A stretch of DNA of 64,000 nt from Hanamia caeni (lineage in GTDB: Bacteria; Bacteroidota; Bacteroidia; Chitinophagales; Chitinophagaceae). The translations under genes and the position numbers were made by a program. The stretch covers positions 1 to 64,000 of the forward strand of contig NZ_RJJR01000019.1 of assembly GCF_003721595.1 (NCBI RefSeq). The letters run 5' to 3'. Position 1 is the first letter of the stretch. Every line of letters starts with the position of its first letter. The notes under the pieces are model-generated. The model was not told the DNA's origin, searched no databases, and worked only from the letters and a program-made list of their open reading frames with translations. Positions 1 to 9,100 of this stretch are shown here, piece after piece.

Positions 1-54
1 AATACTACACAAAATTTATCTACATCAAATTGTGAATAAACCCACCTAAAATTT

Positions 55-93
55 AAAAATAAAAAAAAGAGGCTATCCTTTTGAGACAGCCTC
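55..93 (-). terminator. Rho-independent terminator
   Basis: A stem pairs GAGGCT (69-74) with AGCCTC (88-93), with partial pairing continuing inward. On the minus strand the hairpin is followed by a long T run (the A-rich stretch ending at 68). It lies downstream of the DUF2249 gene and is a typical intrinsic terminator for it. Confidence 0.75.
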
Positions 94-108
94 ATTGTTT
101 AAACCTGC

Positions 109-192
109 TTTTAGCTTTTAGCTCTTAGCCTTTAGCTTTTAGCCTTTAGCCTTTAGCCTTTAGCCTTTAGCCTTTAGCCTTCAGCTTTCAGC
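109..192. repeat. Heptanucleotide tandem repeat (YTTTAGC), 12 units
   Basis: Twelve consecutive 7-base units fit the pattern CTTTAGC or TTTTAGC, with single-base variants (TCTTAGC, CTTCAGC, TTTCAGC) at the edges. The last unit overlaps the stop codon of the DUF2249 gene at 188-190, and the terminator hairpin lies just beyond the other end. The central units are identical, so copy number could vary by slippage. Unit homogeneity and lack of spacers exclude a CRISPR array. Confidence 0.9.
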
Positions 193-949
193 TTTCACTC
201 TTCACTTTAACGACTCTCACCTTCCATACTTCCGGGCCTCTTTCAAGATATTCCCACCTGAATGGCTCCTTGCTTTCCGCTTCCATCTGGTAATACAGTG
301 GCTTGGGATCATGATCATTAAAGAATTCAAAAGCTTCTCCCGGCTGAATATCTGCAAACGCTTTATAAAACATTTCATGCCGCTCCGTAGGTGGATAAGG
401 GCGTAAGTCAAATTCGTTTACGACCGAAAATCCATCATCACCCAGCCCGCTTTTTACCTCTTTCTTAATATGAACAATATATTCATCAGGCACTTCTTTT
501 TTATACGACCATGCAAATTGGCCGGCAAATTTATTTTCAAAAATATTCCTGATTTCCGAAAGGTTTTCCTTAGCGATCAGTTCCATCGTAGTGCCTTGTT
601 CCATCATGCCGTAGCGATGAAAAACAATTTGTTTCCATGACTTTTTATCCGCTTTGCGAAGGTCTAAAAGCGTGGCTACATCTTTTAATTCCCTGGCACC
701 GGAGGCTTCAGTCCGCGTTACTTTTACTTTCCATTCCCGCCCGCCGCGATTGAGGTATTCCCAACCCACTACGTCGCCGTAAATGGATTTAAATTCGTAA
801 TAGAGCGGTATGGGGTCATGATCGTTTATAAAAATAAAACTTTGATTTGCCGGCAACTCACCAAAAAGTTTTATAAGTTTTTTATGGCGTTCAATCGGGA
901 CAAGTACCCGAACGTCTAATTCCTCTGTTGTTTTAATATCCTCATTCAT
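188..949 (-). CDS. DUF2249 domain protein (two clear copies)
   Basis: The protein has two recognisable DUF2249 modules, one near residues 10-78 and one near 180-250. Each carries the pattern ERHK/ERHE, a stretch with FxFxNDHDPxPLYY, then WEYLxRG and a WKVxV strand. The middle segment (about 80-165) is not clearly a third copy. DUF2249 proteins are small soluble domains often met near nitrogen-oxide or redox genes; their biochemical role is unknown to me. I place the start at the ATG at 949 (MNEDIK). The open frame extends 25 codons further upstream, but that stretch is basic, low in conservation signals and probably not translated. The gene ends inside a heptamer repeat array and is followed by a terminator. 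It is transcribed in the same direction as the DUF2269 gene upstream, about 110 bp away, so co-transcription is possible. Confidence 0.8.
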   Translation of the reverse strand: MNEDIKTTEELDVRVLVPIERHKKLIKLFGELPANQSFIFINDHDPIPLYYEFKSIYGDVVGWEYLNRGGREWKVKVTRTEASGARELKDVATLLDLRKADKKSWKQIVFHRYGMMEQGTTMELIAKENLSEIRNIFENKFAGQFAWSYKKEVPDEYIVHIKKEVKSGLGDDGFSVVNEFDLRPYPPTERHEMFYKAFADIQPGEAFEFFNDHDPKPLYYQMEAESKEPFRWEYLERGPEVWKVRVVKVKSES

Positions 950-1059
950 AGTATTGATTTTATTGCTTTTGTAGATTACTTTTTTGATCTGATGCAGGTA
1001 AGTTTTACGATTTAATGATTGCAAATAATTTACAATATGCCTTTATTTTGCGGCCGGCC

Positions 1060-1512
1060 TTAAAATGGTTTTAGCACCATCAAAACGATTATTGTCAAAA
1101 AAATTACATTTTCAATTCTTTCAAAGAGAAACAGTTTGCCAGCCATTTTGTAATACGCTGGCGGAATTACATCGCCCTCATGTATTTTTAATAATCTCTT
1201 AATAGGCTTTGAGCGTGGCGACAGCACCAACGGCCCAAATGCCAGCGCAATCAAAAACAAAATGAGGCTGGTAACATACCATCCCTGCCGGAATAGATAA
1301 TTATTCAGCGCGCCCATCCAAAGGCCGGTTATAATGAGCAATGTTCCGCCAATCATTACAAAAATGTGAAGCCTGTTCCGGATTAAATAAGCGTGCTTTA
1401 ATTCAGTCATAGTATTTGCCCTTGTAACAATATAAATCATTACGAAGCCAGGCCCAAGACCCAGGATGGCAGAAAAGACATGGATTAATAAAAGAAACCT
1501 GTAAAACGTCAT
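1060..1512 (-). CDS. DUF2269-like integral membrane protein
   Basis: This 150-residue protein has four hydrophobic segments (roughly residues 5-28, 48-68, 78-97 and 128-147), matching small inner-membrane proteins of the DUF2269 type. Conserved-looking features are the N-terminal HVFSAILGLGPGF region in the first helix, HIFVMIGGTLLIITGLWMG in the second, and a basic loop with SPRSKPIKRLLK. No catalytic motif is visible and the function is unknown. The ATG at 1512 is the natural start because the first transmembrane helix begins immediately after it. An inverted repeat lies about 80 bp upstream at 1595-1615. The DUF2249 gene follows on the same strand. Confidence 0.75.
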   Translation of the reverse strand: MTFYRFLLLIHVFSAILGLGPGFVMIYIVTRANTMTELKHAYLIRNRLHIFVMIGGTLLIITGLWMGALNNYLFRQGWYVTSLILFLIALAFGPLVLSPRSKPIKRLLKIHEGDVIPPAYYKMAGKLFLFERIENVIFLTIIVLMVLKPF

Positions 1513-1594
1513 AAGTAAAACTCACCGGTGAATCAATGCAAACTTCCTAATAAAAAAGTATTCTGTTTATCGAATTTGGGAATAAGATGATTGT

Positions 1595-1615
1595 CTATCA
1601 GGGTAATTCTGATAG
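1595..1615. promoter_or_regulatory. Perfect 7-bp inverted repeat, possible operator
   Basis: CTATCAG (1595-1601) and CTGATAG (1609-1615) are perfect inverted arms around a 7-base spacer. The site is about 83 bp upstream of the DUF2269 start and in the gap after the TetX-like gene. The spacing between arm centres is 14 bp, compatible with a dimeric regulator. No T run follows, so it is not an obvious terminator. The assignment is inference from symmetry only. Confidence 0.35.
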
Positions 1616-1761
1616 AAATGTATCCGGCAGTAAACAGATATTTAAAGAAGATTTTTATTTTCGTTCGGCAAGCCTTCTAAGAAAATCTGCGAGGTCAATT
1701 AAAAATTAAAACAGGCGCACCTCTCCCACTTGTGGTATTCGTTACTTATCCGAGAAATGCT

Positions 1762-1788
1762 AAACGCAAAAATCTTGTGTTTGCGTTT
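1762..1788 (-). terminator. Stem-loop after the TetX-like gene
   Basis: AAACGCAAA (1762-1770) pairs perfectly with TTTGCGTTT (1780-1788) across a 9-base loop, starting 10 bp beyond the stop codon of the TetX-like gene. On the minus strand the stem ends in TTT but is not followed by a long T run, so termination efficiency is uncertain. A bidirectional role is unlikely because no plus-strand gene ends here. Confidence 0.5.
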
Positions 1789-1798
1789 TTCTGTTAAT

Positions 1799-2934
1799 TT
1801 ACGGATTGATGAGTTGTTGGAATGTAAAGTCGGTATTGCCCATTTTTATTTCATTCTTACTTGATTCCGATTGTGCCTCTCTTGCGTAAACAAACATTTT
1901 TTGTTCATAATCATCAATGGCACCTTGGATGGTTTCAAATTTTCCGTTCGTAAGATTTTCTGACAAAATTAAAGCATCCATTAGCCCGATGTTTACGCCT
2001 TGTCCGGCAAAAGGTTGCATTAAATGGGCTGAATCACCAATTAGTGTTATCGGCAATGGACGATTTTTACTCCAGGGTTTATCCAATGGAAATTTTCTTA
2101 TTGGCAAACCAACAAAAAAACTAGTTGAACGAATTAGCTGTTTGTATTCTTCACTCCAATTTGAAAGTCTCTTTAAAAGGAACGCAACAACACTTTCTGT
2201 ATTATGAAAATCTAATGCGTTTCCGTTATCCCATTCTTGTGGTTTTTTGAAAATGATACCATAAGATAATACACCATTATTGAATGGGTTTGCCACTAAT
2301 AGATTGCCTTGAGATGCAGTCATTAGCCTGTTACCGTTGCACAATTGAAAAAAATCAGGACAGTTTGTTCCAGGTTGATGAATGTCGCCTTGTATAATAA
2401 AAGTACCTGTTTGTACCACTTCGCTGTCGGAAACAAAATTCCTTGCGCCGGACATCCCGCCATTCGCTATGATAACAAAATCTGCGGTTGCACCCGGTTT
2501 GTTTTCAAAATGCAAAATCCATTTTTCGCCCTGCTGTTCAAGTCCTGTAAGTTTTCTGTCCCAAACAACTGTATCGGTTTTCAAACTGTCGAGCAACATT
2601 TTCCTTAAGGCATTTCGGTTTATTTCGGGATTGTCAAACTGGTCTTCAGGTGTTGGTCTTCTCGTTGATAAAATGTTGCCTTTTTCGTCTGCAAAGTTGA
2701 TTCCCATCGGCAAGGCGAGGTCATAGTAAGTCTGTAACAAGCCCGCTCTTTTCATGGCTTTTTGGCCGGAACTTTTGTGAAGGTCAAGCGTTCCGCCCCA
2801 AATTCTTGCTTGCGGGTCTGTGTCTCTTTCGTAAACGGTTATGTGTTGGCCATTTTGCTGCAATAATTTAGCTATTGTCAGTCCAACCGGCCCTGCACCG
2901 ATGATGGCACTTTTTTATCGTTTAGTAAATTCAT
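1799..2934 (-). pseudogene. tet(X)-like FAD-dependent monooxygenase, interrupted by one frameshift
   Basis: The translation closely resembles TetX flavoproteins, which hydroxylate tetracyclines using FAD, NADPH and O2. Shared landmarks are VYERD, GGTLDLHK, YYDLALPMG, DNPEINRN, FFQLCNGNRLM, and the FAD motif GDSAHLMQPFAGQGVN. From memory of TetX2, the substrate-contact residues Gln192, Arg213, Met375 and Phe382 have counterparts, but His234 is replaced by Ser (VLSYG). The reading frame holding most of the protein opens only after a TAA at 2915-2917 and has no ATG; its first plausible start is a TTG at 2863, which would remove the Rossmann motif. The sequence IIGAGPVGLTIAKLL lies upstream in that same frame, while an ATG at 2934 (MNLLNDKK) is in another frame. 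Adding one base to the A6 tract at 2911-2916 joins them into a normal 378-residue protein. It is therefore either a pseudogene, a slippage-switchable gene, or a sequencing error. The next gene upstream on this strand is an SDR. Confidence 0.85.
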
Positions 2935-3122
2935 ATTTCGTTTGTGCCTTCAACCATTCATAATTATAAGGAAAATAATTTCCCATTTCCACCGTGTAAA
3001 TGTAGCTGCAATTAGTGATTATAAAATTTTTAAGAGCTTTCGTTTGAAAACAAAAGCCACAAACAATTTAAGTGCTTGTAGCTTTTGTACCAAAGGCCTT
3101 ATATCTTTTGAGCTTACTATAT

Positions 3123-3881
3123 TTAAAAACCATACATGCCACCTGAAACGGAAATTTGCTCTCCCGTAATCCAGGCCGCATCATCAGAAGCCAGGAATAC
3201 AGCAACTTTCGCAATATCTTCCGGCTGACCTCTGCGGCCAAGTGGTGTATTGGCAATAAACATTTTCTCATACTCACTTCCGGTAGTAACACCTGCATTG
3301 CGTGCACCTTCTGTTTCCGTGGCACCCGGTAAAATAGAATTGACGCGAATATTTTTTGCACCCAGTTCTTTGGACAAAGAAATTGTTATCGCATCTAATG
3401 CCGCTTTCGTTGCAGAGTACAACGAGGCCGCCGGAAGAGGCATTTTGCTTGCACCTGAACTGATATTGATGATATTACCACCCTTATCGCTAAACAGTTT
3501 CAAAGATGCCTGGGTGGCAAGTATAGGCCCCAAAACATTGACGTTGAAATGCTGATGAAAGCTATCTGCTGATACTTGTCCGATAGGTTCATAAATGTGA
3601 AAGGCTGCGTTATTTACCAAAATATCCAGGGCACCGAAAGCTGCCGTTGTTTCTTCAAACAACCTGTTCACGTCTGCTTCCTTCGACACATCGGCCTGCA
3701 CCGAAATAGCTGTGCCGCCATTGTCAGTTATCTCCTTAACCACATTATCTGCTCCTTCTTTACTTCTGGCATAGTTTACAACAACCTTTGCACCTTCCCG
3801 GGCAAACGCCTTTGCAATTCCTGCACCTATTCCTTTTGAAGCACCGGTAACTACCGCTACTTTACTTTTTAATTTATTCAT
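3123..3881 (-). CDS. Short-chain dehydrogenase/reductase (classical SDR)
   Basis: This 252-residue protein is a typical classical SDR, expected to oxidise or reduce an alcohol or carbonyl with NAD(P). The Rossmann motif TGASKGIG is near residues 13-20, the NNA motif follows at about 90, and the catalytic triad is present as Ser in INISSGASK and Tyr/Lys in YSATK. The C-terminal end GGMYGF is of the glucose-1-dehydrogenase/FabG-like type. The basic residue after the second strand (NYARSKEG) suggests NADP(H) preference. The substrate cannot be told from sequence. It lies between the TetX-like gene and the F420-type oxidoreductase on the same strand, and a second SDR occurs in the same cluster, so a common regulon under the HxlR protein is plausible. 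Confidence 0.88.
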   Translation of the reverse strand: MNKLKSKVAVVTGASKGIGAGIAKAFAREGAKVVVNYARSKEGADNVVKEITDNGGTAISVQADVSKEADVNRLFEETTAAFGALDILVNNAAFHIYEPIGQVSADSFHQHFNVNVLGPILATQASLKLFSDKGGNIINISSGASKMPLPAASLYSATKAALDAITISLSKELGAKNIRVNSILPGATETEGARNAGVTTGSEYEKMFIANTPLGRRGQPEDIAKVAVFLASDDAAWITGEQISVSGGMYGF

Positions 3882-3990
3882 TATTTATGTTATTTATTTG
3901 AGGGTTAATATTTGAAGAAGCCGTCAGCTTGTGCAAGCTACCGGGTAACAGGCAAAACGATGGCTCCCCGAAAGTTACAATCGCGATTCA

Positions 3991-4614
3991 TCAGGCGAAG
4001 TTGACCAGGTCTTGAAAAATCAGCCGGCCCCAGCTTTTTCCGCGTGCCTGTACCAGCAGTCCGCCTTCAGAAAGCCCGCCAAGTTGGAGGGGTGAAAAAC
4101 CGAGTTTTTCCGCAAGCGCACCGATTTCCGCTGCAGCGCCCTCATCGTCACTCGCCAGGAATACAACTCTCCTGCCACCGTGTACGGCCGGCTCCTGGGC
4201 AAGCACCGCAGCGACCAAATGATTGAAGCCCTTGACCAGTCTTGCACCAGTAAAAGCATGTGCGACAACCTTGGCAGAAGGCTGTCCTCCCAACTTCTCG
4301 GGAGGTATACCGTAGGCGTTGGTCACATCGACGATGATCTTTCCATCCCAATTGGGCAGCGCCTTTGCGACGTCGGCGTGCGACTCGAAGCGGACGGCCA
4401 AAAAGAGGATGTCAGCCTTCACCGCTTCAGCGAGTGTTTTAGGAATAATAGTAGTCCCGATTGCGGCCGCCTCGGATGTGAAGCTTTCGGGGTTGCGCGT
4501 GGTGGCAACGGATACTTCGATGCCTTTGCGGGCAAACGATTTAGCCAGGGCCTGGCCGATATTGCCGAAACCGATAATTGCGTATTTTGTTACTTTGTTT
4601 TCTGATGTACTCAT
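3991..4614 (-). CDS. NADPH-dependent F420 reductase-family oxidoreductase
   Basis: The 207-residue protein belongs to the NADP oxidoreductase/F420-dependent family: an N-terminal dinucleotide fold with IIGFGNIGQALAKSFARKG, the sequence SVATTRNPE after the second strand (the Thr-Arg pair is typical for binding the NADPH phosphate), then DVTNAYG and a C-terminal LGGLSEGG region. In actinobacteria and archaea such enzymes move hydride between F420 and NADP; in Bacteroidota, which are not known to make F420, members probably reduce another substrate. The coding sequence is visibly more GC-rich than its neighbours and has long antisense open frames, hinting at horizontal acquisition. It sits between two SDR genes on the same strand. 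Confidence 0.8.
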   Translation of the reverse strand: MSTSENKVTKYAIIGFGNIGQALAKSFARKGIEVSVATTRNPESFTSEAAAIGTTIIPKTLAEAVKADILFLAVRFESHADVAKALPNWDGKIIVDVTNAYGIPPEKLGGQPSAKVVAHAFTGARLVKGFNHLVAAVLAQEPAVHGGRRVVFLASDDEGAAAEIGALAEKLGFSPLQLGGLSEGGLLVQARGKSWGRLIFQDLVNFA

Positions 4615-4685
4615 TGTATTTATTTTTTACAAGTTCTATTTATAATGTGATTTCTATTCTATGAAAATTGGTTCAGGATGATTAT

Positions 4686-5453
4686 TTAAGCCGGCGACAA
4701 ATAGGTGAGACCACCATCAACAAGGAGTTCAGCGCCAAGCATAAAAGAAGATTCATCAGAAGCCAGGAAAACTGCTGTTTTGCCAATATCAGATGGTTGC
4801 CCGATTCTGCCTATCGGCATTGCATCTGCCCAATATTTTTTTACAGCTTCCAATTGTTCGGCAGGAACGAACTTGTCAAATACCGGTGTATCTGTTGTAC
4901 CGGGTGATATTACATTCACCCTGATCTTTCTATCTAAAAGGTCGTTTGAAAATCCCTTTGCAAAATGGATTACAGCGGCTTTCGCAGCACCATACAGCGT
5001 AAAAGAAGGATAAGCCCGATGCGCTGCATTTGACCCGATAAGAATAATAGAACCACCATCATTCATATAGGGCAGTGCTTTGTGAACCGTGAAGTAAACA
5101 CTTTTCAGGTTTAAATCCATTGTCTTATCATATGTGGCTTCACCAATATCTGCCACAGAACCAAATACAACTCCGCTAACAGCACCACCTGCATTGGCCA
5201 CAATCACGTCTATTTTACCAAATCTTTCAGCCGTTTCCCTAAACACTCTTTCCAGGTCGGCGATGTTGGTTACATCGGCATTTATAGCTATAAAATTTTC
5301 GCCAAGTTCAACTACAGAACTGTCTAAAGTTTCCTGGTTTCGGCCGACAATAGCTCCTATAGCACCTTCATTTTTCAATTCGCGGGCAATGCCAAACCCA
5401 ATACCACTATTACCTCCTGTAATAACGGCTACTTTGTTTTTTAACTTACTCAT
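4686..5453 (-). CDS. Short-chain dehydrogenase/reductase (classical SDR)
   Basis: A 255-residue classical SDR. The cofactor motif is TGGNSGIGFGIA near residues 12-23, NAGG is near 90, and the active-site residues lie in LIGSNAAHRAYPSFTLYGAAK (Ser, Tyr and Lys of the triad). The end LLVDGGLTYLSP is also typical of the family. It is the first gene of the leftward cluster and is divergent from the HxlR-type regulator, 103 bp away; such SDR/HxlR divergent pairs are common and the SDR is normally the regulated target. Likely role: aldehyde or quinone detoxification, but the substrate is unknown. Confidence 0.88.
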   Translation of the reverse strand: MSKLKNKVAVITGGNSGIGFGIARELKNEGAIGAIVGRNQETLDSSVVELGENFIAINADVTNIADLERVFRETAERFGKIDVIVANAGGAVSGVVFGSVADIGEATYDKTMDLNLKSVYFTVHKALPYMNDGGSIILIGSNAAHRAYPSFTLYGAAKAAVIHFAKGFSNDLLDRKIRVNVISPGTTDTPVFDKFVPAEQLEAVKKYWADAMPIGRIGQPSDIGKTAVFLASDESSFMLGAELLVDGGLTYLSPA

Positions 5454-5496
5454 TATCGTGTTTTAAATTTGTTTCGCGAAGATACCATCTATAGTA

Positions 5497-5541
5497 TATC
5501 TTTGTAACCATTATAGTTTATTCTGGTTACTATTAGGTAAC
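5497..5541 (+). promoter_or_regulatory. HxlR promoter with three GTAAC half-sites (probable operator)
   Basis: TATCTTTG at 5497-5504 matches the Bacteroidota -7 element TAnnTTTG and would start transcription about 45 bases before the HxlR ATG. Overlapping and following it are GTAACC (5504-5509), GGTTAC (5525-5530) and GGTAAC (5536-5541): an inverted pair GTAACC/GGTTAC with 15 bases between and a second inverted pair GTTAC/GTAAC with 6 bases between. A CAAATTTA (5544-5551) could be the minus-strand -7 element for the SDR. Position between divergent genes argues for autoregulation by the HxlR protein; this is inference. Confidence 0.55.
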
Positions 5542-5556
5542 TACAAATTTAAAAAC

Positions 5557-5901
5557 ATGAGAGACGAAAAATTTTGTAATTCGAATTGCCCGTTTACGAG
5601 AGCCATTGGCACTATTGGTAATAAATGGAAGCCAATAATTATAAATGTTATCGGCACCCGTAGCATTCGTTTTGGCCAATTAGACGCGATAGTACCCAAC
5701 ATTTCGAGGAAGGTATTGACCGAACAGCTAAAAGAGCTGGAAGAAGATGGATTATTGCAAAGATTGGCTTACAAGGAAATACCACCAAGGGTAGAATATA
5801 GGTTATCTGAAAAAGGCCTCGCTTTTTTGCCAATTTTAGAAGCCATAAAAGAATGGAATATAAAATATGAAATCGCTACCATGCCCCTGGAGACTGCATA
5901 A
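5557..5901 (+). CDS. HxlR-family winged-helix transcriptional regulator
   Basis: The 114-residue protein has the HxlR layout: an N-terminal Cys in NSNCPFTRAI (Cys near residue 10, the redox- or electrophile-sensing position in several family members), IGNKWKPIII, the recognition region LDAIVPNISRKVLTEQLKEL, and the wing RVEYRLSEKG. HxlR proteins bind as dimers to inverted repeats and often respond to aldehydes, quinones or oxidants. A second Cys-free N-terminus apart from Cys7/Cys11-like residues fits a thiol switch. It is divergent from the SDR at 5453, with GTAAC half-sites between. Its probable targets are itself and the leftward redox cluster. Confidence 0.9.
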   Translation: MRDEKFCNSNCPFTRAIGTIGNKWKPIIINVIGTRSIRFGQLDAIVPNISRKVLTEQLKELEEDGLLQRLAYKEIPPRVEYRLSEKGLAFLPILEAIKEWNIKYEIATMPLETA

Positions 5902-6145
5902 CAGGGAAAGTAAATCAGTCCGGGTGAGGTAAACCTTAACCTGACAACGAACAGGAAATGGAAAATTCACGATTGTCTCACAGCGCCCCCTTCGATAGTT
6001 TTGGCAATAGGATGATGAACTAAAATAATATACTAACTATAATAAGTGGAGAAAAATAAACAGTAAGACACACTATGCAACACTGTTCACCTTTTAGGAA
6101 ACAGGCAATTCAAATTTTTATCTACTAAGATTGCATCATGTAGCT

Positions 6146-9100
6146 TTATGAGCCGGGAACCTTTAACACATATATTTCCCTGCCGGAGCCGTAATTATTT
6201 ACGGCATCGGAAACTGATAATCTTATGAATCTCGCTGAGGGATGATTTTTAAATTGAAAAGTCTTTGCAGTATTATCCTGCAGCCAATCAAAACTTCCTG
6301 CCGGTATCCATTGGTTCTTATCCATACTGTATTCAACGGCACCTTTTAGGATTACACCATTTCTGCCGTTCATCCGCGGCAAATATTCGAGCCGGTCTAA
6401 TTGGTTGAGCGTTTTTAAATCAAGGATTATAGAAAAGGGAACTGATTTTTGTTCATACTTTGTATGCCACATGCTCTTATCATCAAAATCAACCAGCTTA
6501 CTGATTTCATAATCTTCTTCGTCCTGCGCGGAAGATGTGGCAGTAATATTATGAATCGCAAATTTCAGCGGATTGACTTTAGTTTTAGCCGAAACATTTG
6601 CCCATTCAGAATAACCATCTTTATTCACTGCCCTGATTTTAAAATGATATTCACTTTCGGGCTGCAGGTTATTAAATAAAAAATGAATGCTCCTTATAGT
6701 TGTATAACGGACACCCTTAAACGTAATTTCATAATAGTCTGCATTTGATACAGCACTCCAATTAAGTGTAATTGCATAAGCCGTATTGCCGCTGTCTGCC
6801 GCGTGAAAATTTGCAGGTGCTGCCAAGCTGCCGGTATGAGTTTCTGATTTAGCTTTTGATTTGAATTGAAATCCTTTGATACGAAGCTTTACAGCGTTAA
6901 CAGTGATATCAGTGGGCGATACCTTCACCCAAACCTGTGGGTTTTTAATCATTTTTATTTTGGCAAAATCGCTTCCCTTTGTGGCAAATTCATTTAAGTC
7001 GGGTGCGGCATTATAAAAATAAACGTTGCTATTTTTTTCAAATGATTCCAGTGATTTCACTTCGGAAATTTTTTGTTTCTTTCCGCCAACACTTACTTCA
7101 ATATTTGCCGGCCTTGCAGTTACATTAACTTTAAAGATGGTGGATTTCTTTTTTACAAAACCTTCAAAATCTCCCTTTGCCGGATGAACAATAATATTCG
7201 CCACATCGCCGGAAACACCTGATTCTATAAGGGTTGTAGCGCCATCCCCTTTTTTATAGCTTTCTGTAATTCCGTCATCATCATACTGGGTAAAAGCAGA
7301 CTTTTGCGATGGATAAATTTCGTAAATTCTCACACGGTTGTCAATTTCTGAAACGTGATTATTGGGCGCGTTCATTGGTATGATTGCGCCCTGCTTCACG
7401 AAGACCGGCAGTTTCCAAAGCGGCGCATCAAAACTATTGATGACAGCACCGCCTGTATATTCGCGGCCTGAAAAATAATCTATCCACGTTCCTTCGGGCA
7501 AATAAATATTGTTGCGGATATCATTACCGTTAGTGTCCATAGCAGTAGATTGATAAATGGGTGCAACCAGGAAATAAGGCCCATACATAAATTGGTATTC
7601 TGTTGAAACACCCAGTGTATAAGGGTTTCGTTCCTCAAGAAACATAGCCCGAATCATGGGCAATCCTGAAACTGCTTCTTTAGCAATGCTGTAAGTATAG
7701 GGCAGCAATTCGGATTTCAATTTTAGGTAAGTGCGGTTGATAGAAGTAGTTGGCTCACCGAGCGCCTGCGGATATTTTGGATTTGCGCCCCATCCATCCA
7801 TGTTAAGCTGCATGGGCGTAAACGTTTTCCATTCAAATTCGCGTGCGTTCACAATCGGATTTTTACCTCCGAAAATTCCGTCCATATCTGAGGTAATGTT
7901 GGACAAGCCAGACAAACCTGCCCCGATAAAAGTTGGGATGTGGAAACGAATATATTCCCAATTGCCACCGGTTTGATCTCCTGTCCAAACAGATGAATAC
8001 CGTTGCGTGCCGGCCCAGCCGTCCACTGTGATAAAGAATGGCCTGGCGTTATCTCCATAATAAGGAAGGATGTGGCCAACATCTGCAACGCCGTGCAAGC
8101 CGAAAGAATAGCCGGCGCCCACCCATGCTACATCTGTTTTCAAAACCCGCACGCCTGCATCGCGCACTTCTTTTACAATGTCGCGCTGCAGCAGTGCGCT
8201 TACGTCTTTTTTAGGATGCAAATCGGACTGAGTCCAAAGGCCAATTTGTACCCCATTTTTGCGCGCATAGTCACCAAAGGATTTTAAATTGGCGATATTG
8301 CTATCGAGCGTGCCGGTTTGCCCGTAGCCCGCGCCGTATCCGTCATTCGGCAAAATCCAGCCAAGGGGCATATCATTATTTTTATAACGGTCTATTACCG
8401 CCCGGGCTGAAAACTGGTAATTACTCTTTTCCCCGTTCAATGATTCTTTAATACCGCCATTATCCTTCTGGCTCTCCTTGTATCGTTTGCCATCTTCAAA
8501 AAGAATTCCTGAAGAATCCTGTTTCCAGTAATCGCGGTTATACGCATTTAAGTGCCCTTCATAAAAAGCAAATTTGGGCAGCAAAACAGGATTGCCTGTT
8601 AATTGGTAAAAATCATTCAGCAGGTTTACCGCGCCATCATCAATCATAAAAAATACATCGAGGTAATCCGTGTTGTGAGTAAGAATAACTTCGCCTTGCT
8701 TCTCTGTACCGAAATCATATTTACCTGGCTTAAAAGTGTACCACATAACACCGTATCCCGCTGTTGACCAATAAAAAGGATTTGGCGAAGCCACTCCCCC
8801 ATCCGTCCAGCTATTCTCATTTACGATTGAAATACTTTTTCCCTTATGAGAGAATCGGCCATTTTGAACGCCGCCACCAAAAAAATATTCATCAGGATTT
8901 TCTTTCAAAACCAACGTAACTTTTCCTGCTCCAAACTTTACAGGCTCGTGCATAGCAAGCACTACTTTACCGGCCAGTTTATTTTCTACTTTGAATAAGG
9001 AAGTTTTTTTATTAATTAAGACAGCAATTTTTGAAGAAGCGATGGTAATTTCATCTGCTGTACTCTCTAATGTAAGCGTTGACACGGGTTTCCGTGGATT

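Noticed and set aside
109..192. Possible CRISPR array
   Set aside because: Units are 7 bp with no spacers; a simple tandem repeat.
4180..4605. Long plus-strand open frames (up to 141 codons) over the F420-type oxidoreductase
   Set aside because: They are antisense shadows caused by the higher GC content; the minus-strand protein has clear family motifs and the plus frames have none.
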